Made by a program: the position numbers and the translations under genes
Shown here: positions 1-7,291 of the stretch, in pieces
Layout of the letters: every line of letters starts with the position of its first letter
Position numbering within the stretch: position 1 is the stretch's first letter
Assembly: GCA_036272915.1 (NCBI GenBank)
Contig: DATAXV010000195.1
Coordinates: forward strand, 1 to 36,141
Length of the DNA: 36,141 nucleotides
DNA from: DATAXV01 sp036272915
Lineage (GTDB): Bacteria; Chloroflexota; Dormibacteria; Dormibacterales; Dormibacteraceae
Direction of reading: 5' to 3'
Notes under the pieces: model-generated
What the model was told of the DNA's origin: nothing
The model's input: the letters and a program-made list of their open reading frames with translations, nothing else
Databases searched by the model: none

Positions 1-219
1 GGTCCGCTCTGCGAGGGGAGGCGGCTGACAGGCACCACCGGCGCCAGCGCCGAGAACGGCTGGCGGATCGAGTGGGTCCACGAGGGCGAGATCATCGCCT
101 GTCCCTGGCACGGCATCGAGTACCACGTCCCGACCGGACGCTGCCTCGCCTTTCCCGAGATCACGCTCCGCCGCTACGAGGTCGTGGTCCAGGACGGGAA
201 GGTGGTGGTGCGGGCGTGA
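1..219 (+). CDS. Rieske [2Fe-2S] ferredoxin-like protein, C-terminal part
   Basis: The reading frame is open from the first base and ends at TGA 217-219; the 5' end lies outside the window. The 72 visible residues contain the second Rieske box, CPWHG, followed by IEYHVPTGRC and a short C-terminal strand, as in Rieske-type ferredoxins and the Rieske domains of oxygenase or nitrite reductase systems. The first box (CxH) should lie just upstream, because the visible part starts at GPLCEG, which normally follows it. The likely role is one-electron transfer in the cytoplasm to or from an oxygenase or reductase, but no partner enzyme is visible. The stop codon overlaps the next start by four bases (GTGA), so the two genes are probably translationally coupled. 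Confidence 0.88.
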   Translation, partial: GPLCEGRRLTGTTGASAENGWRIEWVHEGEIIACPWHGIEYHVPTGRCLAFPEITLRRYEVVVQDGKVVVRA

Positions 220-431
220 ACGGGGACCGCCACCGCCGCTGGGGCCGGCTCACCGTCGCCTCCACCGACGGCGGCTTCCGCGTCGCCTCGGAGGAGGACC
301 CCGAGGACTGGGTGGTCAGCTTCGACCAGAGCGCCGCCTTCTCCGCTCAGGACTGGGCGGAGCGGATGGTCGCGACCCACAACCTGCGCCTCTCGGCCGA
401 GGGCGGCGGGGAGGGGAACGATCCCAGCTGA
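216..431 (+). CDS. Small hypothetical protein coupled to the Rieske gene
   Basis: A 71-residue protein starting with GTG at 216, in a GTGA overlap with the Rieske stop. I do not recognise a family. The sequence is soluble and acidic in the middle (SEEDPEDWVVSFDQ), has one amphipathic stretch (AQDWAERMVATHNLRL), and has no signal peptide, membrane segment or cysteines. A longer frame runs upstream to base 72 but overlaps the Rieske CDS entirely in another frame, so the GTG at 216 is preferred. The tight coupling suggests an accessory protein made with the Rieske protein; that is inference. Confidence 0.6.
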   Translation: MNGDRHRRWGRLTVASTDGGFRVASEEDPEDWVVSFDQSAAFSAQDWAERMVATHNLRLSAEGGGEGNDPS

Positions 432-444
432 CGTGAACATGGGC

Positions 445-461
445 CGCGGGCGGCGCCCGCG
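445..461. terminator. GC hairpin after the Rieske operon
   Basis: A perfect 7-bp stem (CGCGGGC / GCCCGCG) with a 3-base loop lies 14 bases after the small gene's stop. No T-run follows, so it is either a U-less terminator or a structural element of the 105-base spacer before the next gene. Confidence 0.35.
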
Positions 462-536
462 ATTCGGCTGAAGAGGCCACTGGTATCGTCGGAACGTCCC
501 TAGTCAGACCGTCTCCGGTGGAGGCAGCCAGCTCGG

Positions 537-1700
537 ATGACCGCAGACAACACCTCGTCGGGAATGCTTGCCGGACTCGAGAGCGACCGGAACCAGCTCC
601 GGATCGAGCGGATCGAGACGATTCCCCTCCGCGTTCCGCTGGACCATGTGTACGCCGGCAGCCATTACTCGATGCGGAACCGCTGCACGATCATCACGCG
701 CGTCTACACCAGCGGCGGACTGATCGGAGAGTGCTACAACGGCGACGCCGACTCCGAGCAGGGCGCGGTCGTCCAGATCCTGCAGGAGGAGATGGCACCG
801 CGGCTCATCGGTCAGAGCGCCTGGAACGTGCAGCGCTGCTGGGAGCTGATGTTCGAGTCGACCCGGGACATCCTGCGCGACCGCGGGCTGGTGCTTCAGG
901 CCATGGCCTGTGTGGACAGCGCGTTGATGGACCTGATCGGCAAGGCGGCCGGCGTCCCGCTGCGCCGGCTGTGGGGCGGCTACCGGGATGAGCTGCCGCT
1001 GATCGCGATCGCCGGCTACTACTCGGACGATCCCCGGGCGATCGACGAGGATGCCAGGGCCTTTCAGGAGATCGGGCTGGCCGGCTGCAAGTTCAAGGTC
1101 GGTGGAAGGTCACCGGCCGAGGACGCGGCCAGGGTCAACCGGCTCCGCAGCCTGATGGGCGAGGACTTCGTGATCGCCGCCGACGCCAATCAGGGCTACA
1201 CGGTCGAGCAGGCGATACGGTTCGCGCGCCTCACGGAGGGCGCCCGCCTGGTCTGGTTCGAGGAGCCCTGCATCTGGTCGAACGACCGCCTCGCCATGCG
1301 CGACGTGCGCTACGGCGCCGGCATACCCGTGACCGCCGGTCAGAGCGAGACGTCGGTCGCCGGCGCCAGGGATCTGATGGTCGCCGGGGCCATCGACGTG
1401 TGCAACTTCGACGCATCCTGGTCGGGAGGGCCGACCGCGTGGCTGACGGTGGCGGGCACGGCCAGCGCCTTCGGGGTCAAGATGGGTCACCACGAGGAGC
1501 CGCAGATCGCCGGACAGCTGCTGTCCGGGATCCGGCACGGGACGTTCCTCGAGTGCTTCCTACCGCAGCGCGACCCGATCTTCTGGGGGCTGATCGCCAA
1601 CCGCGGCCAGCTGGTCGGCGGCCGGTACCAGCTGAACCTCGATCCCGGGTGGGGGGTGACCCTGGACCAGGACTTCGTCAGCCGCTACCGGACCGCCTGA
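537..1700 (+). CDS. Mandelate racemase/muconate lactonizing enzyme family protein
   Basis: A 387-residue enolase-superfamily enzyme that abstracts a proton alpha to a carboxylate in a Mg-dependent racemisation, dehydration or cycloisomerisation; the substrate cannot be told from the sequence. The pattern is of the mandelate-racemase type: an N-terminal capping domain (about 22-150), a KFK pair (K185, K187), metal ligands D216 (DANQGY), E242 (EEP) and E271 (GQSE), and a C-terminal basic histidine in GHHEEPQ (318-319). The start is ATG 537, with GGTGGAGG about 12 bases upstream. The gene is monocistronic by position. It could act on a sugar acid or an aromatic hydroxyacid. The neighbouring catabolic genes favour a sugar acid, but they lie on the other strand more than 2 kb away. 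Confidence 0.9.
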   Translation: MTADNTSSGMLAGLESDRNQLRIERIETIPLRVPLDHVYAGSHYSMRNRCTIITRVYTSGGLIGECYNGDADSEQGAVVQILQEEMAPRLIGQSAWNVQRCWELMFESTRDILRDRGLVLQAMACVDSALMDLIGKAAGVPLRRLWGGYRDELPLIAIAGYYSDDPRAIDEDARAFQEIGLAGCKFKVGGRSPAEDAARVNRLRSLMGEDFVIAADANQGYTVEQAIRFARLTEGARLVWFEEPCIWSNDRLAMRDVRYGAGIPVTAGQSETSVAGARDLMVAGAIDVCNFDASWSGGPTAWLTVAGTASAFGVKMGHHEEPQIAGQLLSGIRHGTFLECFLPQRDPIFWGLIANRGQLVGGRYQLNLDPGWGVTLDQDFVSRYRTA

Positions 1701-1733
1701 ATCCCTCCGCCGTCCAAAGAAGCGTTCGAGCGG

Positions 1734-1758
1734 GGGGTGGGGCCTGAGCCCTCACCCC
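1734..1758. terminator. Hairpin between convergent genes
   Basis: A 9-bp stem (GGGGTGGGG / CCTCACCCC, one G-T pair) with a 7-base loop lies between the ends of two convergent genes and overlaps the stop codon of the leftward one. No T-run is present on either strand. The placement suits a bidirectional terminator. Confidence 0.45.
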
Positions 1759-2072
1759 TGTCGGTCGGCGTCCTCGTCGGACGCTCGTCGCACGCGTTGA
1801 GCGACCTTCTGGCCCCGGTCCCGGGTCCACCCGGCCGCCTGTTCCACCGGTCTGCGAGCCGGGCCGGCACCGACCGCGATGCCCGCCAGAACGCCGACCG
1901 ACAGGCCCAGCCCGAACACGCCCACCATGGGCCAGGGGCTTGACTGCGTGGCCCAGGGAAGGTCGTCGAGCGACAGCTTCCTGAGTCGGGCGAGATCGCC
2001 GATGGAGAGACTCCTGATCCCGGCGAGGTCGCCGATCGACAGATCCTTCATGCGTCCACGATCCCAGCGCAT
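1752..2072 (-). CDS. Small single-pass membrane protein with three short repeats
   Basis: A 106-residue protein of no family I recognise. Near the N-terminus are three imperfect repeats of about 11 residues: KDLSIGDLAGIR, SLSIGDLARLR and KLSLDDLPWA. They are followed by one membrane helix (about WPMVGVFGLGLSVGVLAGIAVGA) and a basic, charged C-terminal tail (RRASDEDADRQG). ATG 2072 is preferred over an in-frame TTG at 2087, because GGAGGTG lies at 2086-2080 with ideal spacing. The repeats look like an amphipathic, possibly self-associating surface. The gene faces the mandelate-racemase gene and has an AT-rich, dyad-containing promoter region of its own. Confidence 0.7.
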   Translation of the reverse strand: MRWDRGRMKDLSIGDLAGIRSLSIGDLARLRKLSLDDLPWATQSSPWPMVGVFGLGLSVGVLAGIAVGAGPARRPVEQAAGWTRDRGQKVAQRVRRASDEDADRQG

Positions 2073-2104
2073 GGCGTTCACCTCCAACTGTTGTTCGCAG
2101 ATTA

Positions 2105-2134
2105 CTTGATAACGATAGTATCAGGTTAATCAAG
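2105..2134. promoter_or_regulatory. AT-rich nested dyad upstream of the small membrane protein
   Basis: CTTGAT (2105-2110) and ATCAAG (2129-2134) form an outer inverted repeat around a second one, TGATA (2107-2111) and TATCA (2119-2123). This is a striking AT-rich island in GC-rich DNA, 33 to 62 bases before the ATG at 2072. On the minus strand it contains a TTGATT that could serve as a -35 element. It looks like an operator or promoter for the leftward gene; no regulator can be assigned. Confidence 0.45.
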
Positions 2135-2180
2135 CTCCCGCGAGTTCGGCCGGAGGTGCCCGCCCGATCCTGGTCGAGAC

Positions 2181-4112
2181 TCAGTCGTCGCCGGCGGATG
2201 CGCTGGTCGGCCTCGGCGGCAGGGCGAGGCCCATGAGATCCATCAGCCGGAGCGCGTTGGTGGAGGTGGCGATGCCCGGCCGGAGGACGTGGTCGAAGCT
2301 CATCGCCGCCCGGCCCGCCTCCTCGTTGACCTGCTCCGTGAAGTGGACGGGGTCGATCAGCGGCCGGAGCTCGGGGGCGTCGGCGAGGGTGAGGTCATGC
2401 GTGGACACGGCACCGATCGCGTGGCAGTCGGCGAGGTGGAGGAGCACCCTCCGCGCCGCGACCTGGCGCTCGGCCGTGTTCGTCCCCTGCAGGATCTCGT
2501 CGAGCAGGTAGCAGACCAGAGGACCCTCGGGCGTCGCCTGCCGGGCGGCGTCGAAGACCTGCTTGAGCCGCTGAACCTCGGCCAGGAAGAAGGAGACACC
2601 GCGCTCCAGTGAATCCTCCACCCGCATGCTGGTCCAGATCCGGAGGTGGGGAAGCCTCAACCGGCGGGCACAGACGGGGGCCCCGGCGAGGGCGAGGACG
2701 GCGTTGGTGCCGATCGCCCGCAGCAGGGTGCTCTTGCCCGACATGTTGGAGCCGGTGACCAGCAGGCACCGTCCGGGCGGCCCCAGGCTGACGTCGTTGT
2801 CGACGCGCCGGGAGGGATCGATCAGGGGGTGGCCGAGGGAGCCGGCGACGAGCCGCGGCTCGGCCTCCTCGAACTCGGGAAAGGCCCAGTCGGGGTTGGC
2901 GTGGGCGAGCCCGGCCAGGGCGCAGAGGGCCTCGACCTCACCGAGCGCCTCCAGCCAGCCCCGCACGTGAGGACCGGCCTGGCGCTGCCACCGCTCCAGG
3001 AACCAGAGCACGTGCAGGTTCCAGAGGCAGAGGGACTGGAGAACGAAGCCGGGCAGGGAGAACTGGGACAGCGCGAACGAGGCGATGCTGTCGAGACGCC
3101 GGAGGAGGCTGGCCGCGGACGCGCCCTCCGCCGTGGTCCGGCCCTGGAGGTCCTGCAACGAAGGCGATTCGAACGTCTCCTCGGCGAGCAGGTGGAGCTG
3201 GTCGCCATACACCTCGAGTGCGCCCTTGTGGACGGCGACGGCGGTCAGGGCCTCCTGGATGCGCGGAGCCACGCGGGCCCAGATCCCGATCTGCAACAGG
3301 AGGAAGACCGGCCAGATCGGGTAGGGGAGGAGGTGCCCGGCCCACGTGGCGAACGTGATCAGGAGCAGCGGCGGGCTGATCCGCGCCGCCCAGAGCAGCG
3401 GTGCCTGACCGTCGAGGCGCGGAGCCGACTCGGCCCAGACCAGCAGCGGCTCGGGGTCGCGCTGCGCGCCCTCGGCGAGCAGGCCCCGGACCTGGAGCTC
3501 CTGCCGCGGGTCGATCCGCCCGGCCAGCTCCGCCACCGCGCGCTGGCGACCCAGGACGCTGTCGCGGTCGGCGGCGTTGAGCAGCCAGCGGGCCAGCGAG
3601 CCCGCCCCCATCGGGCTGGTCGTGGTGTCGATCAGATGGAAGAGGGAGGCCGTGCCCAGGACGTCCAGGTCCCTGGCGTAGGGGTGCTCGGCGGAGACCT
3701 CGAAGTCGTGGCGCAGGGGCACGTCCTTCCAATCGCGCCCGAGGCGTGCCACGGCCTCCTCGTTGACCCGCCGGAACAGGCCCGCCCGGAGCAGCCGGTG
3801 GCGAGCCCGGCGGTGGAGCGCGACCAGCACGATGAACGCGGCCAGGCAGACCAGGCAGGGGATGAGGAAGAGCAGCTGGCGGCGCCAGATGGTCACGCCC
3901 AGGAAGACCAGCGCCGCCAGGGAGGCGGCGAGGCGGAGGTTGGCCAGGCGCGACGCCGCCACCTGGAGCGTCTCCTCCTCGCCGGCGCGCGCGGCCGCTC
4001 GCGTCCGGTAGATCTCCGCCGGGCCGGCCTGCGCCCCGGTCGCCTCGTCGCTCACGGCCGTCTCGCCGCCGGAACCACGCTCGGATCGAGAACGGACCTC
4101 CCCCAAGGCCAC
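2181..4112 (-). CDS. Membrane-anchored MutS-like ATPase
   Basis: A 643-residue protein with a C-terminal MutS ATPase domain: Walker A GSNMSGKST (454-462), Walker B LLDEI (536-540) in LLDEILQGTN, and the STHD histidine (571). The usual DELGRGTS is altered to DEILQGTN. The N-terminal mismatch-recognition domain is absent. Instead there are hydrophobic segments at about 60-76, 80-99 and 246-278, with a possible further one near 353-371, so the ATPase is probably tethered to the membrane. A core/clamp-like region lies between. Shortened MutS-like proteins are known to have roles other than mismatch repair, and none is assigned here. The first start is GTG 4112; GTG 4055 is an alternative that loses 19 charged residues. 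The gene stands alone on its strand after an 88-base spacer. Confidence 0.85.
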   Translation of the reverse strand: MALGEVRSRSERGSGGETAVSDEATGAQAGPAEIYRTRAAARAGEEETLQVAASRLANLRLAASLAALVFLGVTIWRRQLLFLIPCLVCLAAFIVLVALHRRARHRLLRAGLFRRVNEEAVARLGRDWKDVPLRHDFEVSAEHPYARDLDVLGTASLFHLIDTTTSPMGAGSLARWLLNAADRDSVLGRQRAVAELAGRIDPRQELQVRGLLAEGAQRDPEPLLVWAESAPRLDGQAPLLWAARISPPLLLITFATWAGHLLPYPIWPVFLLLQIGIWARVAPRIQEALTAVAVHKGALEVYGDQLHLLAEETFESPSLQDLQGRTTAEGASAASLLRRLDSIASFALSQFSLPGFVLQSLCLWNLHVLWFLERWQRQAGPHVRGWLEALGEVEALCALAGLAHANPDWAFPEFEEAEPRLVAGSLGHPLIDPSRRVDNDVSLGPPGRCLLVTGSNMSGKSTLLRAIGTNAVLALAGAPVCARRLRLPHLRIWTSMRVEDSLERGVSFFLAEVQRLKQVFDAARQATPEGPLVCYLLDEILQGTNTAERQVAARRVLLHLADCHAIGAVSTHDLTLADAPELRPLIDPVHFTEQVNEEAGRAAMSFDHVLRPGIATSTNALRLMDLMGLALPPRPTSASAGDD

Positions 4113-4126
4113 TGCGTCAACCGGTC

Positions 4127-4192
4127 CAACGGCGATCCTCCAATGTGTGGCCGGCGGCGGTGCCGCCCGACCTCAGCCAGTCTGCGCCGTTG
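4127..4192. terminator. Nested inverted repeat after the LacI-region operon
   Basis: CAACGGCG (4127-4134) pairs perfectly with CGCCGTTG (4185-4192). Inside that loop, GGCGG (4153-4157) and CCGCC (4163-4167) make a second hairpin. The element fills the spacer between the stop of the hydroxyacid dehydrogenase and the start of the MutS-like gene. It lacks a T-run, so a terminator role is inferred from placement only. Confidence 0.35.
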
Positions 4193-4200
4193 ACATCGGG

Positions 4201-5154
4201 CTATGCCATCCGGGCCAGAAGCTCCGGGGTGACCTCTCCGCGAAGGGGAAGTCCCCGCACCTGACGGCGCACCTCGTCAACCATCATCGCCCCCATACGC
4301 CGCCGCTCCGGTCCGATCGAGCCGGCGATGTGCGGCGTGAGCACCACGTTGGGCAGGGAGCGCAGCGGCGAGTCGGGCGCGCTGGGCTCGGGATCGGTGA
4401 CGTCGAGGACGGCCTGCAGGTCCGGCCGGCGGCGAAGCACCTCGATCAGCTCGGGCTCGCGGACGATCGCCCCTCGGGAGGTGTTGATCAGCGTCGCCCC
4501 CTCCTGCATCAGCCGCAGCTCATCGCCGCCGATCAGGCCACGGGTGGCGGGGAGGAGGGGAGTGTGGAGGGAGACCACGTCGGAGCGCCGGAGGAGGTCC
4601 TCGAGGCTCACTGCCTCGACCTTCAGGCGCGTCGCCTCCTCCGGCGCGAGGAAGGGGTCGTGGGCGAGTACGTGGAGGTCGAACGGCCGAAGCCGCTCCC
4701 GCACCAGCCGGCCGACGGCGCCCATCGAGACCAGGCCGACCGTGCTCCCGTAGGTGCCGGCGACGTCGTCCCTGGCCAGGGACGGCGCGAGGCCCCGCAT
4801 CGCCGCCGCCTGCCGCCAGCCCGACTTCAGCGAGACCAGGATCAGGCCCAGCGTGTAATCGGCGACGGGCACGGCGTTGGCCGACCAGGCGCTGGTCACG
4901 CGCACGCGCCGTGCCCAGGACTCCTCGGTGACGAAGTAATGGACCGAGCCGGCCCCGTAGAAGACGCAGCGCAGCCGTGGCGCCGCGGCCAGGAAGGCGG
5001 AGTCGAGGCGGGGCATGCCCCAGGTCGAGAGCACGAGCTCCGCCTCCTCCAGCGGGCCGAGCTCGACCAGATCCTCCAGCGCCCGCCGCTCCGCCTCCGC
5101 GTAGACCGCGCGGAGCGCCGCCTCGTTCCCGCAGAACGCCGCCCTGGGCCTCAT
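4201..5154 (-). CDS. D-2-hydroxyacid dehydrogenase family protein
   Basis: A 317-residue NAD(P)-dependent dehydrogenase that would interconvert a 2-oxoacid and a D-2-hydroxyacid. The dinucleotide-binding loop is GLVSMGAVG (140-148), slightly atypical against GxGxxG. The catalytic set is R227 (INTSRGA), E256 (DPEP) and H275 (TPHIAGS). The start ATG 5154 overlaps the TGA of the TIM-barrel gene as ATGA, so the gene is third in a tightly coupled run after the Gfo/Idh and isomerase-like genes. The frame stays open far upstream, but that part is antisense-free shadow of the preceding genes. In context it may act on a keto acid made during sugar breakdown, which is inference. Confidence 0.9.
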   Translation of the reverse strand: MRPRAAFCGNEAALRAVYAEAERRALEDLVELGPLEEAELVLSTWGMPRLDSAFLAAAPRLRCVFYGAGSVHYFVTEESWARRVRVTSAWSANAVPVADYTLGLILVSLKSGWRQAAAMRGLAPSLARDDVAGTYGSTVGLVSMGAVGRLVRERLRPFDLHVLAHDPFLAPEEATRLKVEAVSLEDLLRRSDVVSLHTPLLPATRGLIGGDELRLMQEGATLINTSRGAIVREPELIEVLRRRPDLQAVLDVTDPEPSAPDSPLRSLPNVVLTPHIAGSIGPERRRMGAMMVDEVRRQVRGLPLRGEVTPELLARMA

Positions 5155-5975
5155 CGCCGCACCCCGCCGGGCGCGGCCACGTGCTCCAGGTAGCGCTCGC
5201 AGATCCGGGCCAGGGCCTGGTCGGGAGGCCGCCGGGCGAACTCGTCGCTGAAGATCTCGACCTCGATCGGTCCCTCGTAGCCGGCCTCGTCGACGGCCCC
5301 GCGGAGGCGGCGCAGGTCGATCACGCCGTCGCCCATCAGGCCCCGGCCGTTGAGGATGTCCGGGGTCGGGTCGAGCCAGTCGTTGACATGGAAGCCAAGG
5401 ATCCGCTCCCCGGCCGCGGCGATGCCCGCCCAGACCGCCGGGTCCCACCAGACGTGATAGGCGTCGACGATCACCCCGGTGCCATGGCCGGCGTCGACGG
5501 CCAGGCGCAGGGCCTGGTCGAGGGTGACCACCACCGACCGGTCGGCGCAGTACATGGGATGGAGCGGCTCGACGGCGAGGCGGACGCCGGAGGTCTCGGC
5601 GAGGGGGGCAAGGTCGGCGATGCCGTCGGCGACCCGGCGCCTGCCCTCCTCGAGATCGCCGCCCGGGCCCGGGCCGCAGACCAGGACCAGGACGGGGGCG
5701 CCGAGCCGCGCCGCCTCCTCCACCGCGCGCCGGTTGTCGTCGCGGCGGCGGTCGGGATCCCCGGTCGAGAACCAGCCGCCGCGGCAGAGTGAGGAGACCC
5801 GGATCCCGGCGTCGGCGACCTGCCTCGCCGCCGTTTCCAGCCCGGTCTCGGCGACCCGGTCCCGCCAGAGGCCGATCCAGCCCACCCCGGCGCGGGCGCA
5901 CCCCTCGGCGGCCTGGGCAACGTTCCAGGCCGGGATGCTGGCCTGGTTCAGGCTGAGGCGGGAGAGCTCGCTCAC
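5151..5975 (-). CDS. Sugar phosphate isomerase/epimerase-like TIM-barrel protein
   Basis: A 274-residue protein of the xylose-isomerase-like TIM-barrel family (AP endonuclease 2 type). The expected divalent-metal ligands can be placed at E136 (VEPLHP), D171 (VDAYHVWWD), H196 (GFHVND) and E240 (VEIFSDEF). Members isomerise, epimerise or dehydrate sugars and inositol derivatives; the exact reaction is unknown. The start is GTG 5975, which overlaps the Gfo/Idh stop as GTGA; at the other end the gene overlaps the dehydrogenase start as ATGA. Isomerase-like TIM barrels paired with Gfo/Idh dehydrogenases are a common motif in inositol and rare-sugar loci, which supports a shared pathway. Confidence 0.88.
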   Translation of the reverse strand: MSELSRLSLNQASIPAWNVAQAAEGCARAGVGWIGLWRDRVAETGLETAARQVADAGIRVSSLCRGGWFSTGDPDRRRDDNRRAVEEAARLGAPVLVLVCGPGPGGDLEEGRRRVADGIADLAPLAETSGVRLAVEPLHPMYCADRSVVVTLDQALRLAVDAGHGTGVIVDAYHVWWDPAVWAGIAAAGERILGFHVNDWLDPTPDILNGRGLMGDGVIDLRRLRGAVDEAGYEGPIEVEIFSDEFARRPPDQALARICERYLEHVAAPGGVRR

Positions 5976-7126
5976 CGCCGCAGGTCCGGCACCGGCAGCA
6001 CGCGGCCCTCGTCGCTGGAGCGCGCCGCGATCTCCGCCAGCTGCACACCCCGGGCCGCGGCGTAGAGGTCCCACGGGAAGGGATCGCCCACGGCAACGTG
6101 GCGGAGGAAGAGCTCCCACTCGGCCCGGAAGGCGTTGGGCGCGGGCTGGGCCTCGGGAACCTCCATCCAGCCGCCCTGGAGGTCGACCGGCTGGGGCACG
6201 TCCGGGTTCCAGACCAGGGCCGGCGTCGCCGCCCTGGGCTGGAGCCAGCACTGGCGCAGCCCGGCCACGGCGCTGCCGTGGCTGCCGTCGACATGGAGCA
6301 CGAGGAGGTCGTCGCGGCGGACGCGCGTGCACCAGGAGGAGGTGGCGTGGGCGATCGCCCCGTTCTCCAGCTCGAGGACCCCGTAGGCGGCGTCATCGGC
6401 GGTCGCGGCGTACCTCTCGCCCCCTTCGTCGATGCGCTCCGGGATATGGGTCACGGCCCGGCAGTAGACCGAGCGGACGCCGCCGAAGAGGTCGTCGAGC
6501 AGGTACCGCCAGTGACAGTACATGTCGAGCACGATCCCGCCGCCGTCCTCGCGCCGGTAGTTCCAGGACGGCCGCTGGGCGGCCTCGGTGCCGCCCTCGA
6601 ACACCCAGTAGCCGAAGTCGAGCCTGACCGCGAGCACCCGGCCGAGGGCGCCGGAGTCGATGACGCGCCGGAGCTTGAGAAGGCCCGGCAGCCAGAGCTT
6701 GTCCTGGACCACGCCGTGGCGGATGCCGGCACCGTCCGCGGCGCGGGCCAGGTCGAGGGCGGTCTCCAGGTCGGTGGCGGTCGGCTTCTCGCAGTAGACG
6801 TGCTTGCCGGCGGCGATCGCGGCGCGCACGGCGGGCGCCCGCCGGTCGGTGGTCTGGGCGTCGAAGTAGACCGAGAAGGCGGGGTCGGACAGGCTGGCGT
6901 CGAGGTCGTTCGACCAGCGGGGCAGCCCGTGCTCGCCGGCCAGCCGGCGCAGCCGCTCCGGGTTGCGGCCGACGAGCAGGGGCTCGGGCCAGATCACGGT
7001 GCCGTCGCCGGCGGGCACGCCACCCTGGGCGCGGATGGCCATGATCGATCGGGCGAGGTGCTGGATCCGGCCCATCCGGCCGGTGACCCCGTTCATGATC
7101 ACTCCGAGCGTGATTCGCTCCGTCAT
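5972..7126 (-). CDS. Gfo/Idh/MocA family oxidoreductase
   Basis: A 384-residue NAD(P)-dependent oxidoreductase for sugars, inositols or related compounds. The Rossmann N-terminus is unusual: GVIMNGVTGRMG (8-19), closer to the GxTGRMG loop of DapB-like enzymes than to the usual GxGxxG. The EKP motif characteristic of the family is at 113-115 (CEKPTA), and DMYCHWRYLLDDLFGG carries the D-x-x-x-H pattern of the substrate site. A strong Shine-Dalgarno sequence (GGAGGAGGG, about 7131-7139 on the complement) precedes ATG 7126. It is the first gene of a three-gene overlapping run and follows the LacI-type regulator gene after 165 bases. The substrate is unknown. Confidence 0.9.
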   Translation of the reverse strand: MTERITLGVIMNGVTGRMGRIQHLARSIMAIRAQGGVPAGDGTVIWPEPLLVGRNPERLRRLAGEHGLPRWSNDLDASLSDPAFSVYFDAQTTDRRAPAVRAAIAAGKHVYCEKPTATDLETALDLARAADGAGIRHGVVQDKLWLPGLLKLRRVIDSGALGRVLAVRLDFGYWVFEGGTEAAQRPSWNYRREDGGGIVLDMYCHWRYLLDDLFGGVRSVYCRAVTHIPERIDEGGERYAATADDAAYGVLELENGAIAHATSSWCTRVRRDDLLVLHVDGSHGSAVAGLRQCWLQPRAATPALVWNPDVPQPVDLQGGWMEVPEAQPAPNAFRAEWELFLRHVAVGDPFPWDLYAAARGVQLAEIAARSSDEGRVLPVPDLRR

Positions 7127-7291
7127 GAGTCCCTCCTCCCCGGGACGGCTGAGCGGGGCCTCGGGCGTCCCCGACCCCTCCCGGTGGCTGTGGCGGACGG
7201 CCGCCGGGCACGGCCTCGCGCCGTCGCCCTCGCCGTCCGGTGTTGATCGGACCTCAGCGGAGGCCTGCTCCTCGTCGGCTCCACCCTTCCC

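Noticed and set aside
2646..4193. A 515-codon plus-strand frame opposite the MutS-like gene
   Set aside because: It is Glu/Gly/Arg/Gln-rich with no motif, and the opposite strand has an unambiguous MutS ATPase.
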